Below, piece after piece: positions 16,525 through 25,109 of a DNA stretch of 64,000 bases (positions are counted from its first letter, which is position 1; every line of letters begins with the position of its first letter). The notes beneath the pieces were generated by a model. That model did no database searches, was not told the origin of the DNA, and saw nothing but the letters and a program-made list of their open reading frames with translations. The DNA is from Duncaniella dubosii. GTDB lineage: Bacteria; Bacteroidota; Bacteroidia; Bacteroidales; Muribaculaceae. The stretch is taken from assembly GCF_004803915.1 (NCBI RefSeq), contig NZ_CP039396.1, positions 372,001 through 436,000 on the forward strand. Direction: 5' to 3'. The position numbers and the translations under genes were made by a program.

Positions 16525-18591
16525 ATGGTAAAGAAAACAGTTGTTTTAGGTTTATGTCTGACAGGCTCAATGGGAACTGCCATTGCGGAAGTCGTAGGCG
16601 ACAGCATAGCTTCCGAGCAGCTCAAAGAAGTTATCGTCGTCGGTAACTCTGCGCGCCAGCGTATCGGCAACACACGACTTGGCTCAGAACGGCTCGAAAT
16701 GTCAAAAATAATGCAGGTTCCAGCCTTTGGTGGTGAAGCTGATATCATAAGGTCAATCACTTTGCTTCCCGGCGTGCGCAGCGAGAGAGACGGTGGTGGC
16801 GGATTCGAGGTCAGAGGCGGCAACGCCTACCAGAATCTTGTCCTGCTTGACGGTATATCACTCTACAACCCGGCTCACGTAATGGGCATATTCTCCACAT
16901 TCAACGAAAATGCCCTCGGTGGCGCAACGCTCCACAAAGGGCCGCTACCGGCAATGTATGGCAACGCCACTTCCTCTGTGCTTGAAACTACCCTCGCCCC
17001 CGGTGACATGGAAAAATATCACTGTTCAGCAACTATCGGCATACTTGTAGCAAAGATTATGGCCGAAGGACCAATCGTAAAAGACAAACTATCTTTTGCG
17101 GTCAATGCACGGCGCTCATACGTGGATGCCTTCTTAAAGATGATTCCCCAATACAGCAGCACCGTCATGAACTTCTATGATGTGTCAGCAAAACTGCGTT
17201 ACCGCATTTCTTCGGATTATTTGCTTGACGGCTCGTTTTTCATCAGCCGCGACAACATGGCGGTCGCCGACCTGATGGGAATGTACTGGGGCAATCTCGG
17301 AGGTTCACTAAACTGGACAGCCATGAAGGGTGATAATCTTTCGTTCAAGACAACAGTAGCGCTGACCCACTTCAACCCGAAAATGGGCGCTGATATAATG
17401 GACATGAACGAGACAATGTGGACCTATATCCATAATTATTCGTTAAACGAGAAGATAAACTGCCGTATTGCTGAAGGTCAAGGACTGGAGTTTGGACTCC
17501 GGTCTGAGCTTCTGAAAGTAAAATCTGCCGAATGGGAGCTAATGGCCTCTCGCGAACGGGAAATACGGTCGCTCTGGGAAAACTCCGCTTGGACTGAATA
17601 CTCAGGCTCGTTTGCCGAAAAATTTGATGTCACCGCAGGTCTACGTCTCAACGTTTCATCCACACTTTCGCAAAGCCGGTTTCATAAGTTACAGACCACA
17701 AGCCAGACCACCGATCAATCTGACGACGGCAAAACCTACATAGAAGTCGAACCCCGTATAAATCTGAAATACGACATCACGCACCTCCACAACGTTAAGG
17801 CGGGGTTCGGCGTATCGACGCAGAATCTTCACGCTATACGCTCAAGCGCAACGTCGTTCCCTTTTGACAGATATGCCTTGACATCGGCCACTGTAAAGCC
17901 GGAACGGTCACAGCAATACGGCATCGGCTATAGCGGCATGACCGGCAACGGAGCGTTTGACTGGTCGGTCGAAAGCTATTACCGCACTATAGATAATGTC
18001 TACGACTACAAGGATGGAAAAAGCTCATTCTCCGATATAATGATTGAAAACATCATACTTGGCGGACGTGGCCGGAGTTATGGTGCCGAATTCATGTTTC
18101 GTAAGAATACAGGACGACTCACAGGATGGGTGTCATACACCATTTCCCGTACCGAGACCAAAATACCGGGCATTAATGACGACCGATGGTATAATGCCAC
18201 CAACGACCGATGCCATGACTTTTCCCTCACGGCTATCTACCGGCTGACCGACCGATGGAATCTCTCTTCTTCATGGATTTTCATGTCAGGGCAGCCGTTG
18301 ACAGCCCCCGATGTAAAGTATGAGATAGGAGGAGAGACCTGTTATTACTACTCAAAGAGGAACGCATACATGGCACCTCCGACCCACCGGCTCGATCTTT
18401 CCGCAAAATATACCCACATCGGAAAGCATCTCACATACGAATGGGCTTTCGGTATCTATAACACATATTGCCGCTACAATCCGTATGTGGTCTATTTCGA
18501 AGACGACTCCTCCAAGCCTTCCGGCACACGCGCGGTTCTTCATGCCATGTATGGTCTCGTACCATCCGTATCCTACACACTTAAATTCTGA
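16525..18591 (+). CDS. TonB-dependent outer-membrane receptor
   Basis: From ATG 16525 the protein has 688 residues with a signal peptide (MVKKTVVLGLCLTGSMGTAIA). A plug domain follows (LKEVIVVGNSARQRI, ADIIRSITLLPGVRSERDGGGGFEVRGGN, LLDGISLYNPAHVMGIFSTFN) and then a long 22-strand-type barrel ending VPSVSYTLKF. It lacks the N-terminal carboxypeptidase-like repeat of SusC proteins. It imports a ligand across the outer membrane using TonB energy; the ligand cannot be deduced. The next gene, five bases on, is a DUF4249 lipoprotein, the usual partner of this receptor type in Bacteroidetes. An in-frame ATG at 16468 is possible but would precede a normal leader. Confidence 0.9.
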   Translation: MVKKTVVLGLCLTGSMGTAIAEVVGDSIASEQLKEVIVVGNSARQRIGNTRLGSERLEMSKIMQVPAFGGEADIIRSITLLPGVRSERDGGGGFEVRGGNAYQNLVLLDGISLYNPAHVMGIFSTFNENALGGATLHKGPLPAMYGNATSSVLETTLAPGDMEKYHCSATIGILVAKIMAEGPIVKDKLSFAVNARRSYVDAFLKMIPQYSSTVMNFYDVSAKLRYRISSDYLLDGSFFISRDNMAVADLMGMYWGNLGGSLNWTAMKGDNLSFKTTVALTHFNPKMGADIMDMNETMWTYIHNYSLNEKINCRIAEGQGLEFGLRSELLKVKSAEWELMASREREIRSLWENSAWTEYSGSFAEKFDVTAGLRLNVSSTLSQSRFHKLQTTSQTTDQSDDGKTYIEVEPRINLKYDITHLHNVKAGFGVSTQNLHAIRSSATSFPFDRYALTSATVKPERSQQYGIGYSGMTGNGAFDWSVESYYRTIDNVYDYKDGKSSFSDIMIENIILGGRGRSYGAEFMFRKNTGRLTGWVSYTISRTETKIPGINDDRWYNATNDRCHDFSLTAIYRLTDRWNLSSSWIFMSGQPLTAPDVKYEIGGETCYYYSKRNAYMAPPTHRLDLSAKYTHIGKHLTYEWAFGIYNTYCRYNPYVVYFEDDSSKPSGTRAVLHAMYGLVPSVSYTLKF

Positions 18592-18596
18592 CACTT

Positions 18597-19403
18597 ATGA
18601 AACTACATAGCATTATATCAGCTCTGTGCGTGCCCCTACTGCTTGTGTCGTGCGAGAAGGAACTCGACCTCAAATATCATGATATAGCCCCACTGACAGT
18701 CATCGAGGCGCAACTGACCCCTGACGGCGCGAAAGTAGGTATCACCTACACGACTCCGATGGACGAGCCTATGGACCGGACACTGCTCACAGACGCGGTG
18801 GTAACTCTGACCGATCTGACTGACGGAACGGTTTATGATCTCCACACTGATTCCGAAGGATTTTTCGTCGACCCGACACCGGGTATAACAGGACATGACT
18901 ACCGTCTGGCAGTGGAGCGTGCCGGCTTCCGTTACGAGGCCGACGCAACAATGTATCCTCCCACAGAAATCAAAAGCCTCGAATTCAACTGGATAAAGAT
19001 GCCTTACGACGACGTGGCTGTATTAAAGGGTGAGTTCTATGACAACGATACCTACGATAGCGAATGTTATTGGATAAAACTCTATCGCAACGGGGAGATT
19101 TATATGTGGGGGGAGATGGATGATCGAAACGCCATAGATGGTGTGAGCACGTTCATAACGATGACCACCCGCAGGGATACGGATGAAGAAGATGACGATA
19201 CGGTGCTCTTTGACGGCGATATCATCACTGTCACCGTATCGCCGATTTCACTTGCTATGCACGACTATCTCGAAGCATTGCAGAATGGCAGTAACGGTCC
19301 GGCAATGTTCAGTGGCGACAAATGCCTCGGCTATTTTATGGCTACCTCTCCTGTTTCTGACTCCATTGTGTTTCACCCCGACGAAATCCCGGAATACAAG
19401 TAA
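18597..19403 (+). CDS. DUF4249 lipoprotein paired with TonB receptor
   Basis: The 268-residue protein has a lipoprotein signal (MKLHSIISALCVPLLLVSC, Cys19) and the DUF4249 start EKELDLKYHDIAPLTVIEAQLT, followed by beta-rich repeats. DUF4249 proteins sit next to TonB receptors throughout Bacteroidetes and are thought to be surface or periplasmic ligand partners; their substrates are not established. The start lies five bases after the receptor stop, so the two are one operon. The Asp-rich stretch DTDEEDDDT near residue 200 could bind metal, but this is only a guess. Confidence 0.88.
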   Translation: MKLHSIISALCVPLLLVSCEKELDLKYHDIAPLTVIEAQLTPDGAKVGITYTTPMDEPMDRTLLTDAVVTLTDLTDGTVYDLHTDSEGFFVDPTPGITGHDYRLAVERAGFRYEADATMYPPTEIKSLEFNWIKMPYDDVAVLKGEFYDNDTYDSECYWIKLYRNGEIYMWGEMDDRNAIDGVSTFITMTTRRDTDEEDDDTVLFDGDIITVTVSPISLAMHDYLEALQNGSNGPAMFSGDKCLGYFMATSPVSDSIVFHPDEIPEYK

Positions 19404-19430
19404 AATGCAGAAAATAATAAACTAAAATAT

Positions 19431-20321
19431 ATGAAAACGTTTCTCTCTCTTATGCTTATTGCCGGATACGGACTGTCGGGAACGACAGCCGTCGGCCAGA
19501 ATGCGTTACCGGATATTCCGGTCAAAGCTATCCCGGACTCCATTGTGAATGGAAATGAAGCCGTCGGAAACGGCAAAACACCAGATTCTCCATCCCTACC
19601 GTCGATTGCCGGACAGGAATTATCGCCCAAAGACAGTCTTATAGACAGAGGTATATCGAGGTCACAGCCGTCACTGCCCTCTCCCTATCCGACTCAACTG
19701 CAACCGTTCACCATGAGCGTCCCTACCGACGGCCGGATTGCCGTCTGGAACAGCGGTGGACTGTTCGCCAGCGGAGGTTCTGCATCGCTGCCCGGAATGA
19801 TGGGCGTTGAAAGCGGCTCACTGATATTTATGCAACAGGCAGGACGATTCACATTCACAGCCCACGGAGATGCGATGAAATACGGCTATTTCGGTGGCTT
19901 GCAGACCATATTCGGATTCGGGGGATCAATTTCCTACCGATTCAGTGACCGCGTCAGCATGACACTGTTCGGAAGTTACTACACATCACTCAACAATGCG
20001 ACCACTTTCCGCCATGCCGGCATGACACCCGGAATGATGGGCTACACGGCGATACCGAATTTCGGAGGATATGTCGATTACAGCATCGGAGATCGATGGG
20101 GTGTCAAAGTCGGTGCTCAGGCATATCGTTCGTCAATGACCAATCGTTACGAGGCACAACCGATAGTCATTCCCTACTACCGTCTGTCGAAACACGCAGA
20201 ACTCGGTCTTGATGTAGGTGGCATACTCTATCAGCTGATAAAATCCAATCAAGGGAAGTCTCACGGCAATATGAATCCGACAATCGCACCTCCCGTCTCA
20301 GGACCACCACCGGTAAGATAA
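19431..20321 (+). CDS. Exported protein with predicted beta-barrel C-terminus, unknown function
   Basis: The 296-residue protein has a signal peptide ending near VGQNA (about residue 24), then a Pro/Ser-rich linker (25-90), then a glycine- and aromatic-rich beta section (GSLIFMQQAGRFTFTAHGDAMKYGYFGGLQTIFGFGGSISYRF in part) and a Pro-rich tail ending PPPVR. I do not recognise a named family. It follows the DUF4249 gene by 27 bases and precedes the beta-lactamase by 12, so it belongs to the same + strand run and may be an accessory outer-membrane protein. Confidence 0.6.
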   Translation: MKTFLSLMLIAGYGLSGTTAVGQNALPDIPVKAIPDSIVNGNEAVGNGKTPDSPSLPSIAGQELSPKDSLIDRGISRSQPSLPSPYPTQLQPFTMSVPTDGRIAVWNSGGLFASGGSASLPGMMGVESGSLIFMQQAGRFTFTAHGDAMKYGYFGGLQTIFGFGGSISYRFSDRVSMTLFGSYYTSLNNATTFRHAGMTPGMMGYTAIPNFGGYVDYSIGDRWGVKVGAQAYRSSMTNRYEAQPIVIPYYRLSKHAELGLDVGGILYQLIKSNQGKSHGNMNPTIAPPVSGPPPVR

Positions 20322-20333
20322 ATTATTTACAAC

Positions 20334-21296
20334 ATGGAGAAGATTCACAAAACCCGCTTATTGCTATCAAGCATTCTTATAATCTGTTTAATAGCCATTT
20401 CAGTGAGATTGACACACCGGTCCGCAAGCAGCGCCGGCCACGTATCGGACTATATGGGTATGGCTGATTCAATCACTAAAATCGTAGATGACTATCCCGG
20501 CGAAATCGGAGTAGCCGTGATAATCAATAACACGGATACAATCACTGTCAATAACGAAAACATCTATCCCATGATGAGTGTGTTTAAGACTCATCAGGCA
20601 TTAGCCGTATGCGATGATCTCGACAACAAAGGAATATCTCTCGATTCATTGATGACCATACAAAGAGATGAACTTGACGCTAATACGTGGAGTCCTATGC
20701 TGAAGGAGCACCATGAAAATGTAATTTCTTTGCCGGTCAGAGATTTATTGCGCTATGCGCTAAGCCAAAGCGATAACAACGCAAGCAATCTCATGTTCAA
20801 AAAACTGGTTGATGTGGCTGCCACCGACTGTTTCATTGCCACTATCATTCCACGTTCAAGTTTTAAGATAGCTTACACGGAAGAGGAAATGTCGGCTGAT
20901 CATGACAAGGCTTATGCCAACAGCACCTCTCCACTCGGCGCGGCAATACTGATGAACCGATTGTTTACAGACAGTCTGGTCAGTCACGAAAAACAAAGTT
21001 TCATCACCGCCACATTGAAAGAGTGTGTGACCGGTGTTGACAGAATCTCCGCTCCGTTGCTTGACAAAGCCGGTGTTACCATCGGGCATAAAACAGGGTC
21101 GGGCTATACCAACGAACACGGTGTGCTGGCAGCCCACAACGATGTTGCCTATATCAGTTTGCCCGATAATACATGCTACTCATTAGCCGTCTTTGTAAAA
21201 GACTTCAAAGGAAATGAATCAGAAGCTGCAAAGGCAATCGCACGCATATCAGCAACGGTGTACTCGCTACTGGAACAGTCGAGAAATAATCATTAA
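20334..21296 (+). CDS. bla: Class A beta-lactamase, subclass A2, CfxA-like
   Basis: The 320-residue protein opens with a membrane or lipoprotein-like N-terminal helix and carries all class A motifs: Ser82 and Lys85 in MMSVFK, SDN at 146-148, Glu in YTEEEMSADH (about 183-185, the subclass A2 position for the omega-loop Glu) and KTG at 253-255. Many stretches match CfxA as I remember it (PGEIGVAVIINN, YPMMSVFK, FIATIIPRSSF, LLDKAGV, AAHNDVAYI), and the length is within one residue of CfxA (321). CfxA hydrolyses cephalosporins, including cefoxitin weakly. The gene sits 12 bases behind a chromosomal barrel gene with no mobile element visible. Spectrum is unknown. Confidence 0.92.
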   Translation: MEKIHKTRLLLSSILIICLIAISVRLTHRSASSAGHVSDYMGMADSITKIVDDYPGEIGVAVIINNTDTITVNNENIYPMMSVFKTHQALAVCDDLDNKGISLDSLMTIQRDELDANTWSPMLKEHHENVISLPVRDLLRYALSQSDNNASNLMFKKLVDVAATDCFIATIIPRSSFKIAYTEEEMSADHDKAYANSTSPLGAAILMNRLFTDSLVSHEKQSFITATLKECVTGVDRISAPLLDKAGVTIGHKTGSGYTNEHGVLAAHNDVAYISLPDNTCYSLAVFVKDFKGNESEAAKAIARISATVYSLLEQSRNNH

Positions 21297-21319
21297 AATG
21301 AAAGTTGAGTGGAATCTAT

Positions 21320-21838
21320 TCACTCAACTATTTCTTTTAATGTAGCAGGAGCTACTTCTACCTCTATGGTCTTGCCGGATTTAGAACCGTTATATTTATA
21401 AAGCAGTCCACGGCCTGTTGTCACAAGAGCCTGCATTTCAGACAACATTGTCGAATCGGATTTATTTACACGCAATGCTTCAATTATCCCTTGATAAAGG
21501 GCATCTTTTGACACCTTCGGATCGTCAAGTTCCAATCCAAGCTTCTTCTCGTCAATTGAAAACGTATGGACCATATTTTCCGGGAGGACTTCGACTGCGG
21601 TCTGCGATGTGAAATCATCAATCACCAGAGGAAACTGGGCGTTTGCTTTAACGCATCGCGCCTCAAGAAGAGCGTCGGCCTGAGCGGAAACTGCCGCTAT
21701 TGAGTCCTGCCGGGCCATCACACTGTCACTGCCTGAATTATCGCCCGAAGAACTTCCGCATGAAACTGAAATCAGACCAAGGCAGAATGTCGCACAGATT
21801 GCAAATGTGTGTTTATGAAAGACGGTTGAAAATTTCAT
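21320..21838 (-). CDS. Hypothetical lipoprotein
   Basis: From ATG 21838 the product has 172 residues with a lipobox LISVSC (Cys about 27) after a hydrophobic signal, then a Ser/Gly/Asp spacer and a compact C-terminal domain (LPENMVHTFSIDEKKLGLELDD, EVEVAPATLKEIVE). I know no named family. The longer frame from 21877 adds 13 residues before the signal and overlaps the promoter at 21875-21905, so it was not used. Convergent with the beta-lactamase gene, with 23 bases between stops. Confidence 0.7.
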   Translation of the reverse strand: MKFSTVFHKHTFAICATFCLGLISVSCGSSSGDNSGSDSVMARQDSIAAVSAQADALLEARCVKANAQFPLVIDDFTSQTAVEVLPENMVHTFSIDEKKLGLELDDPKVSKDALYQGIIEALRVNKSDSTMLSEMQALVTTGRGLLYKYNGSKSGKTIEVEVAPATLKEIVE

Positions 21839-21874
21839 TGTAACGTGATATTTATAAGCTGTTGAATAGTTTGC

Positions 21875-21905
21875 CAAAGTTAATGAAAAGCAACTGTCTC
21901 CACAA
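21875..21905 (-). promoter_or_regulatory. Promoter of the hypothetical lipoprotein gene
   Basis: On the minus strand, TTG at 21905-21903 and TAACTTTG at 21882-21875, spacing 20. This supports the start at 21838. Confidence 0.6.
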
Positions 21906-21954
21906 TATATTCACCATAGCTTTTTCAAAAAATTAAAAATTTTCATGCAAAAAT

Positions 21955-21985
21955 TTTGTGAATTGCGACAAGTAACATACCTTTG
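21955..21985 (+). promoter_or_regulatory. Promoter of the traB-ABC transporter operon
   Basis: TTTG (21955-21958) and TACCTTTG (21978-21985), spacing 19: one of the best promoter matches in the window. It is divergent from the lipoprotein promoter, with their -33 elements about 50 bases apart. Confidence 0.75.
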
Positions 21986-22063
21986 CAGTGTGTTAGTCAT
22001 GTACAACACCTAAACACCATATCACTGCAAATACAAAAATTCGTCACAATAACACCTGAAACA

Positions 22064-22948
22064 ATGAAAAAGCTTCTCCTTTCAATCCTCGTAGCGTCAA
22101 TAGGCACATTTGTCAGCAACGCCCAACTCTTGTGGGAGGTGACAGGCAACGGACTGTCGAAACCTTCATATCTTTTCGGCACACACCACATAGCTCCTGT
22201 CTCCGTCATGGACAGCGTCCCCGGATTTGCATCGGCTCTCGCTTCGGCCGACAAGGTATATGGCGAAATGGTCATGAGCGAGGCACAGACACCACAATCA
22301 CAGCAGGTGATGCTCACATACGCAATGGCTCCTCAGGACAGCACACTGACTTCTGTTCTTTCAGCCGCCCAGCTCGACTCTCTCGACAAAGTTCTCAAGC
22401 ACTACATGGGCCCGATGGCCTCTGCTTCACAGATGGCAACACTCAAACCCGGCATGGTAAACATGGTGCTAGCCCTCGCACAAAGTCAGGCAGCATTTCC
22501 CAATTTTGATCCGACAAAACAGCTTGATGGGGAAATCCAGAAGCGCGGAGCTGCCGCAGGCAAGGAAATCGGAGGTTTCGAGACCATTGAAGACCAATGC
22601 AAGGCAATGTTCGGAACATCCATATTGACACAGGCCGATGAGCTGATGGATATGGTGCGCAATGATGAAAAGGCAAGCGGAATAGCAATCAAGCTCGCAA
22701 AAGCCTATCTCTCAGGCGACCTGAACGCAATGCTTGCCATCATGGAAGAACCGGAATCGGGAAACAGCGGCGAATGGAGCGAACGCATGCTTAACAAACG
22801 CAATGCCAACTGGATGCGTATCATAGCCGGACTCCTCCCAACCGCATCGGTGTTCATTGCAGTCGGAGCGGGACATCTTCCGGGCGACAAGGGGCTCATC
22901 AGTCTGCTTAGAAAAGAAGGTTATACTGTAAAATCGGTCGAAAAATGA
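22064..22948 (+). CDS. TraB/GumN-family exported protein
   Basis: The 294-residue protein has a signal peptide (MKKLLLSILVASIGTFVSNAQ) and TraB/GumN marks: LWEVTGNGLSKPSYLFGTHHIAP near the N-terminus with the conserved GTHH, and FIAVGAGHLPGDKGLISLLRKEGY near the C-terminus. The GxxH and GAGHLxG blocks resemble a metal-dependent peptidase active site (Tiki/EreA-like superfamily), so it may be a periplasmic peptidase or esterase; this is not proven for GumN-type proteins. Its stop overlaps the next start by four bases (ATGA 22945-22948), tying it to the ABC transporter. ATG 22064 gives the signal peptide and a 75-base leader. Confidence 0.88.
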   Translation: MKKLLLSILVASIGTFVSNAQLLWEVTGNGLSKPSYLFGTHHIAPVSVMDSVPGFASALASADKVYGEMVMSEAQTPQSQQVMLTYAMAPQDSTLTSVLSAAQLDSLDKVLKHYMGPMASASQMATLKPGMVNMVLALAQSQAAFPNFDPTKQLDGEIQKRGAAAGKEIGGFETIEDQCKAMFGTSILTQADELMDMVRNDEKASGIAIKLAKAYLSGDLNAMLAIMEEPESGNSGEWSERMLNKRNANWMRIIAGLLPTASVFIAVGAGHLPGDKGLISLLRKEGYTVKSVEK

Positions 22949-23793
22949 TTGAACTGAAAAATCTTACATACGCATATCGCCGTGGCCTTGTCGCCATTGA
23001 CAACGTCACGGCCGATGTGCCGTCAGGCATACATCTGCTACTCGGCGAAAACGGAGCCGGAAAAACAACACTTCTGCGTCTGATAGCCGGATTGCTCATC
23101 CCGACTGAAGGATGCTGCATGATTGACGGAACGACTATGACCCGACGCGAGCCGTCAACACTGAAGAGGGTGTTCATGATGCCCGACACAATGGAAATCC
23201 CGACTAAGTCAATCCGCGAATTCGCAAAAATCCACAGCAAGTTCTATCCGAGATACTCGCAAGAGGCTTTCGAAGAGAATCTACGTGAATTTGAATTAAA
23301 CGGTTCGGAGACATTCAATCATCTATCGCTCGGTCTGCGCCACAAGACTCTTTTAGCCTACATTATCGCGCTCGGAGTTGATGTATTGTTACTTGACGAA
23401 CCGGCAAACGGCCTTGACATAAATTCAAAAAAAGCATTGCGCCACATACTCGCCCGCTGCATCTCGCCGGAACAGACAGTAATCATCTCGACACATACCG
23501 TGTCAGACCTACGGGAACTATATGACGGAGTGCTTGTGCTTTCACGCAGCAAACTCATACTGGCAAAACCCACATGGGAGATTTCTGAACGAATTTCATG
23601 TGTAGCCACTCCTATCCCACCCTACGGAAGTCTGTTCATGGAACAAGGCGCGGGTCTTTTCCACTCTATCATCGTCAACAAAAGCGGTGAACCGTCAGAC
23701 CTCAACTATGGACTGCTCTATTCGGCACTTATGTCCGATTCACGTACAAAAATTCTTGAAATCATAAACGGACAAACTCAAAACATTGGCTGA
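22945..23793 (+). CDS. ABC transporter ATP-binding protein
   Basis: The 282-residue protein has Walker A LLGENGAGKTTLLRL (about 31-45), Walker B VDVLLLDEPANGLD and the switch His in ISTHTVSDL. The signature loop reads FNHLSLGLRHK, where the usual LSGGQ is altered to LSLGL, which is a known variant in export-type or regulatory ABC proteins. It should pair with the membrane protein encoded directly downstream. The arrangement ATPase, permease, YtrA-like GntR regulator is common for small exporters responding to envelope stress. It overlaps the traB-like gene by four bases. Confidence 0.9.
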   Translation: MIELKNLTYAYRRGLVAIDNVTADVPSGIHLLLGENGAGKTTLLRLIAGLLIPTEGCCMIDGTTMTRREPSTLKRVFMMPDTMEIPTKSIREFAKIHSKFYPRYSQEAFEENLREFELNGSETFNHLSLGLRHKTLLAYIIALGVDVLLLDEPANGLDINSKKALRHILARCISPEQTVIISTHTVSDLRELYDGVLVLSRSKLILAKPTWEISERISCVATPIPPYGSLFMEQGAGLFHSIIVNKSGEPSDLNYGLLYSALMSDSRTKILEIINGQTQNIG

Positions 23794-23797
23794 TAAA

Positions 23798-24579
23798 ATG
23801 GAAATATCCACGCTTTCTGATAAATTCTCATGGAGACGCATGTTTGCATTCGGCATGATTTTCAAGAATTCCATGCGTGTCTACCTTGTTGTAAGCGCAC
23901 TGACATCGTTGGTGTGCTATTTGCTGGTCCAGTTAACCATCTATCTCGGGGTAATGAAGTAGGAATCTACACCCTGTTGAGTTTCATCGTCGGACTCACA
24001 CTCAATCTCAGCCCGCTGACATTCGCACGCCGCGACGATACGCTTCTGGCTCTTATCCCGGCAAAACCGGTTGAAAAATGGCTTGTATACATTCTATATT
24101 CATTAATTGCCGTCCCATTGGTTGTCGAAGGCGTATGGTATAGCCTTGAATTCATATTCCGAATACTCAATTCAGGATATACTATACAAGATATAATGTG
24201 GGCGCGTGTCAAATTGGATTCAGACATGATGGATCTTCCAGAACGGAGTCTAATTATAGCGTTGAGCTTGGTTCAGAGCTACGCCATCATAGCCACAGTG
24301 CTCTATGTCGTGCTCAAAGCAGTGCGCAACCGTGTGGTAAAAGGTCTTCTCGGCTTGCTCGGTATATTATTTGCAAGCAGTATACTCGCAGCCATAATCG
24401 GTGGCACCGTCGCTTATTTTAATATTTCGGCCGATCCAAAAATGATTGACAATCCCGCAGATCTTATCAAAAACATGATATCCGTTTTTGGTATTATCTA
24501 TGTGTTGCTTGCGGTATATTCAATCATACTCACTGTGATGATTTACCGCCACGTAAAGGCGGGCGAAATCAAAGCATGA
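23798..24579 (+). pseudogene. ABC transporter permease with a single-base frameshift
   Basis: From ATG 23798 the frame reads MEISTLSDKFSWRRMFAFGM and a membrane helix, then stops at TAG after ...LGVMK. The rest of the protein (EVGIYTLLSFIVGLTLNL onward, several helices, ending KAGEIKA at 24579) continues in the next frame. Adding one G to the GGGG run at 23948-23951 restores LGGNEVGIY and a single protein of about 260 residues. The apparent start at 23830 is an artefact of the shift. This is either a recent inactivation, a slippage site or a base-calling error in the homopolymer. The flanking ATPase and regulator look intact. Confidence 0.8.
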
Positions 24580-24613
24580 AAACACCTTTATGGTCAATTA
24601 ATAAATTTTTCAG

Positions 24614-24973
24614 ATGGATTTCAATTCAAATAAACCCATATACAAACAGATTATTGACTATAGTTTCGGGCAGATTCTGACGGGAATGTGGGCGGCCGGC
24701 GAACGAGTTCCTTCAGTCAGGGAATTGTCTGTCCAACTGTCTGTAAACAGCCATACGGTGCTTAAAGCCTATGAATTTTTACAGACTGAAGGTATTATAG
24801 TTCCCAAACGCGGCATGGGCTTCTATCTGACCGCCGACGCGCTCGAACATGTAAACGATGTGCGCCGTAAAGAATTTTTCGAAACTTCGCTTAAAGAATT
24901 GTTCAAGGAAATGCGTCTGCTCGACATTCCGATTGAGGAAATCGTGAAGCGCTATAAGGAATCAGAAGATTAA
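24614..24973 (+). CDS. GntR/YtrA-family transcriptional regulator
   Basis: The 119-residue protein has an N-terminal winged helix (KPIYKQIIDYSFGQILTG, GERVPSVRELSVQLSVNSHTVLKAYEFLQTEGII, KRGMGFYL) and a short helical tail of about 40 residues, the YtrA type. Members usually sit beside an ABC transporter and repress it until a ligand or cell-wall stress signal appears. It follows the permease by 34 bases and probably regulates the promoter at 21955-21985. The binding site was not identified. Confidence 0.9.
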   Translation: MDFNSNKPIYKQIIDYSFGQILTGMWAAGERVPSVRELSVQLSVNSHTVLKAYEFLQTEGIIVPKRGMGFYLTADALEHVNDVRRKEFFETSLKELFKEMRLLDIPIEEIVKRYKESED

Positions 24974-24993
24974 TTACAAACCGAAATAAAAAA

Positions 24994-25031
24994 CTCCGGC
25001 CGGGAGTCCTTTGGGGGGCTACCGGCCGGAG
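24994..25031 (-). terminator. Terminator of LRR gene copy A
   Basis: Perfect 10-bp stem CTCCGGCCGG (24994-25003) and CCGGCCGGAG (25022-25031) with an 18-base loop; on the minus strand it ends in a T-run. The loop reads gagtcctttggggggcta on the + strand, the same orientation as in copy B even though the flanks are inverted. The + strand GntR operon may share it. Confidence 0.8.
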
Positions 25032-25109
25032 AGTGTTTTATGTTTAGTGCGTCAATCAGTCCTTGATTGAGGATCGAGATCGGGTGTCAGGCTTTGCTGA
25101 CGGCTGCGA

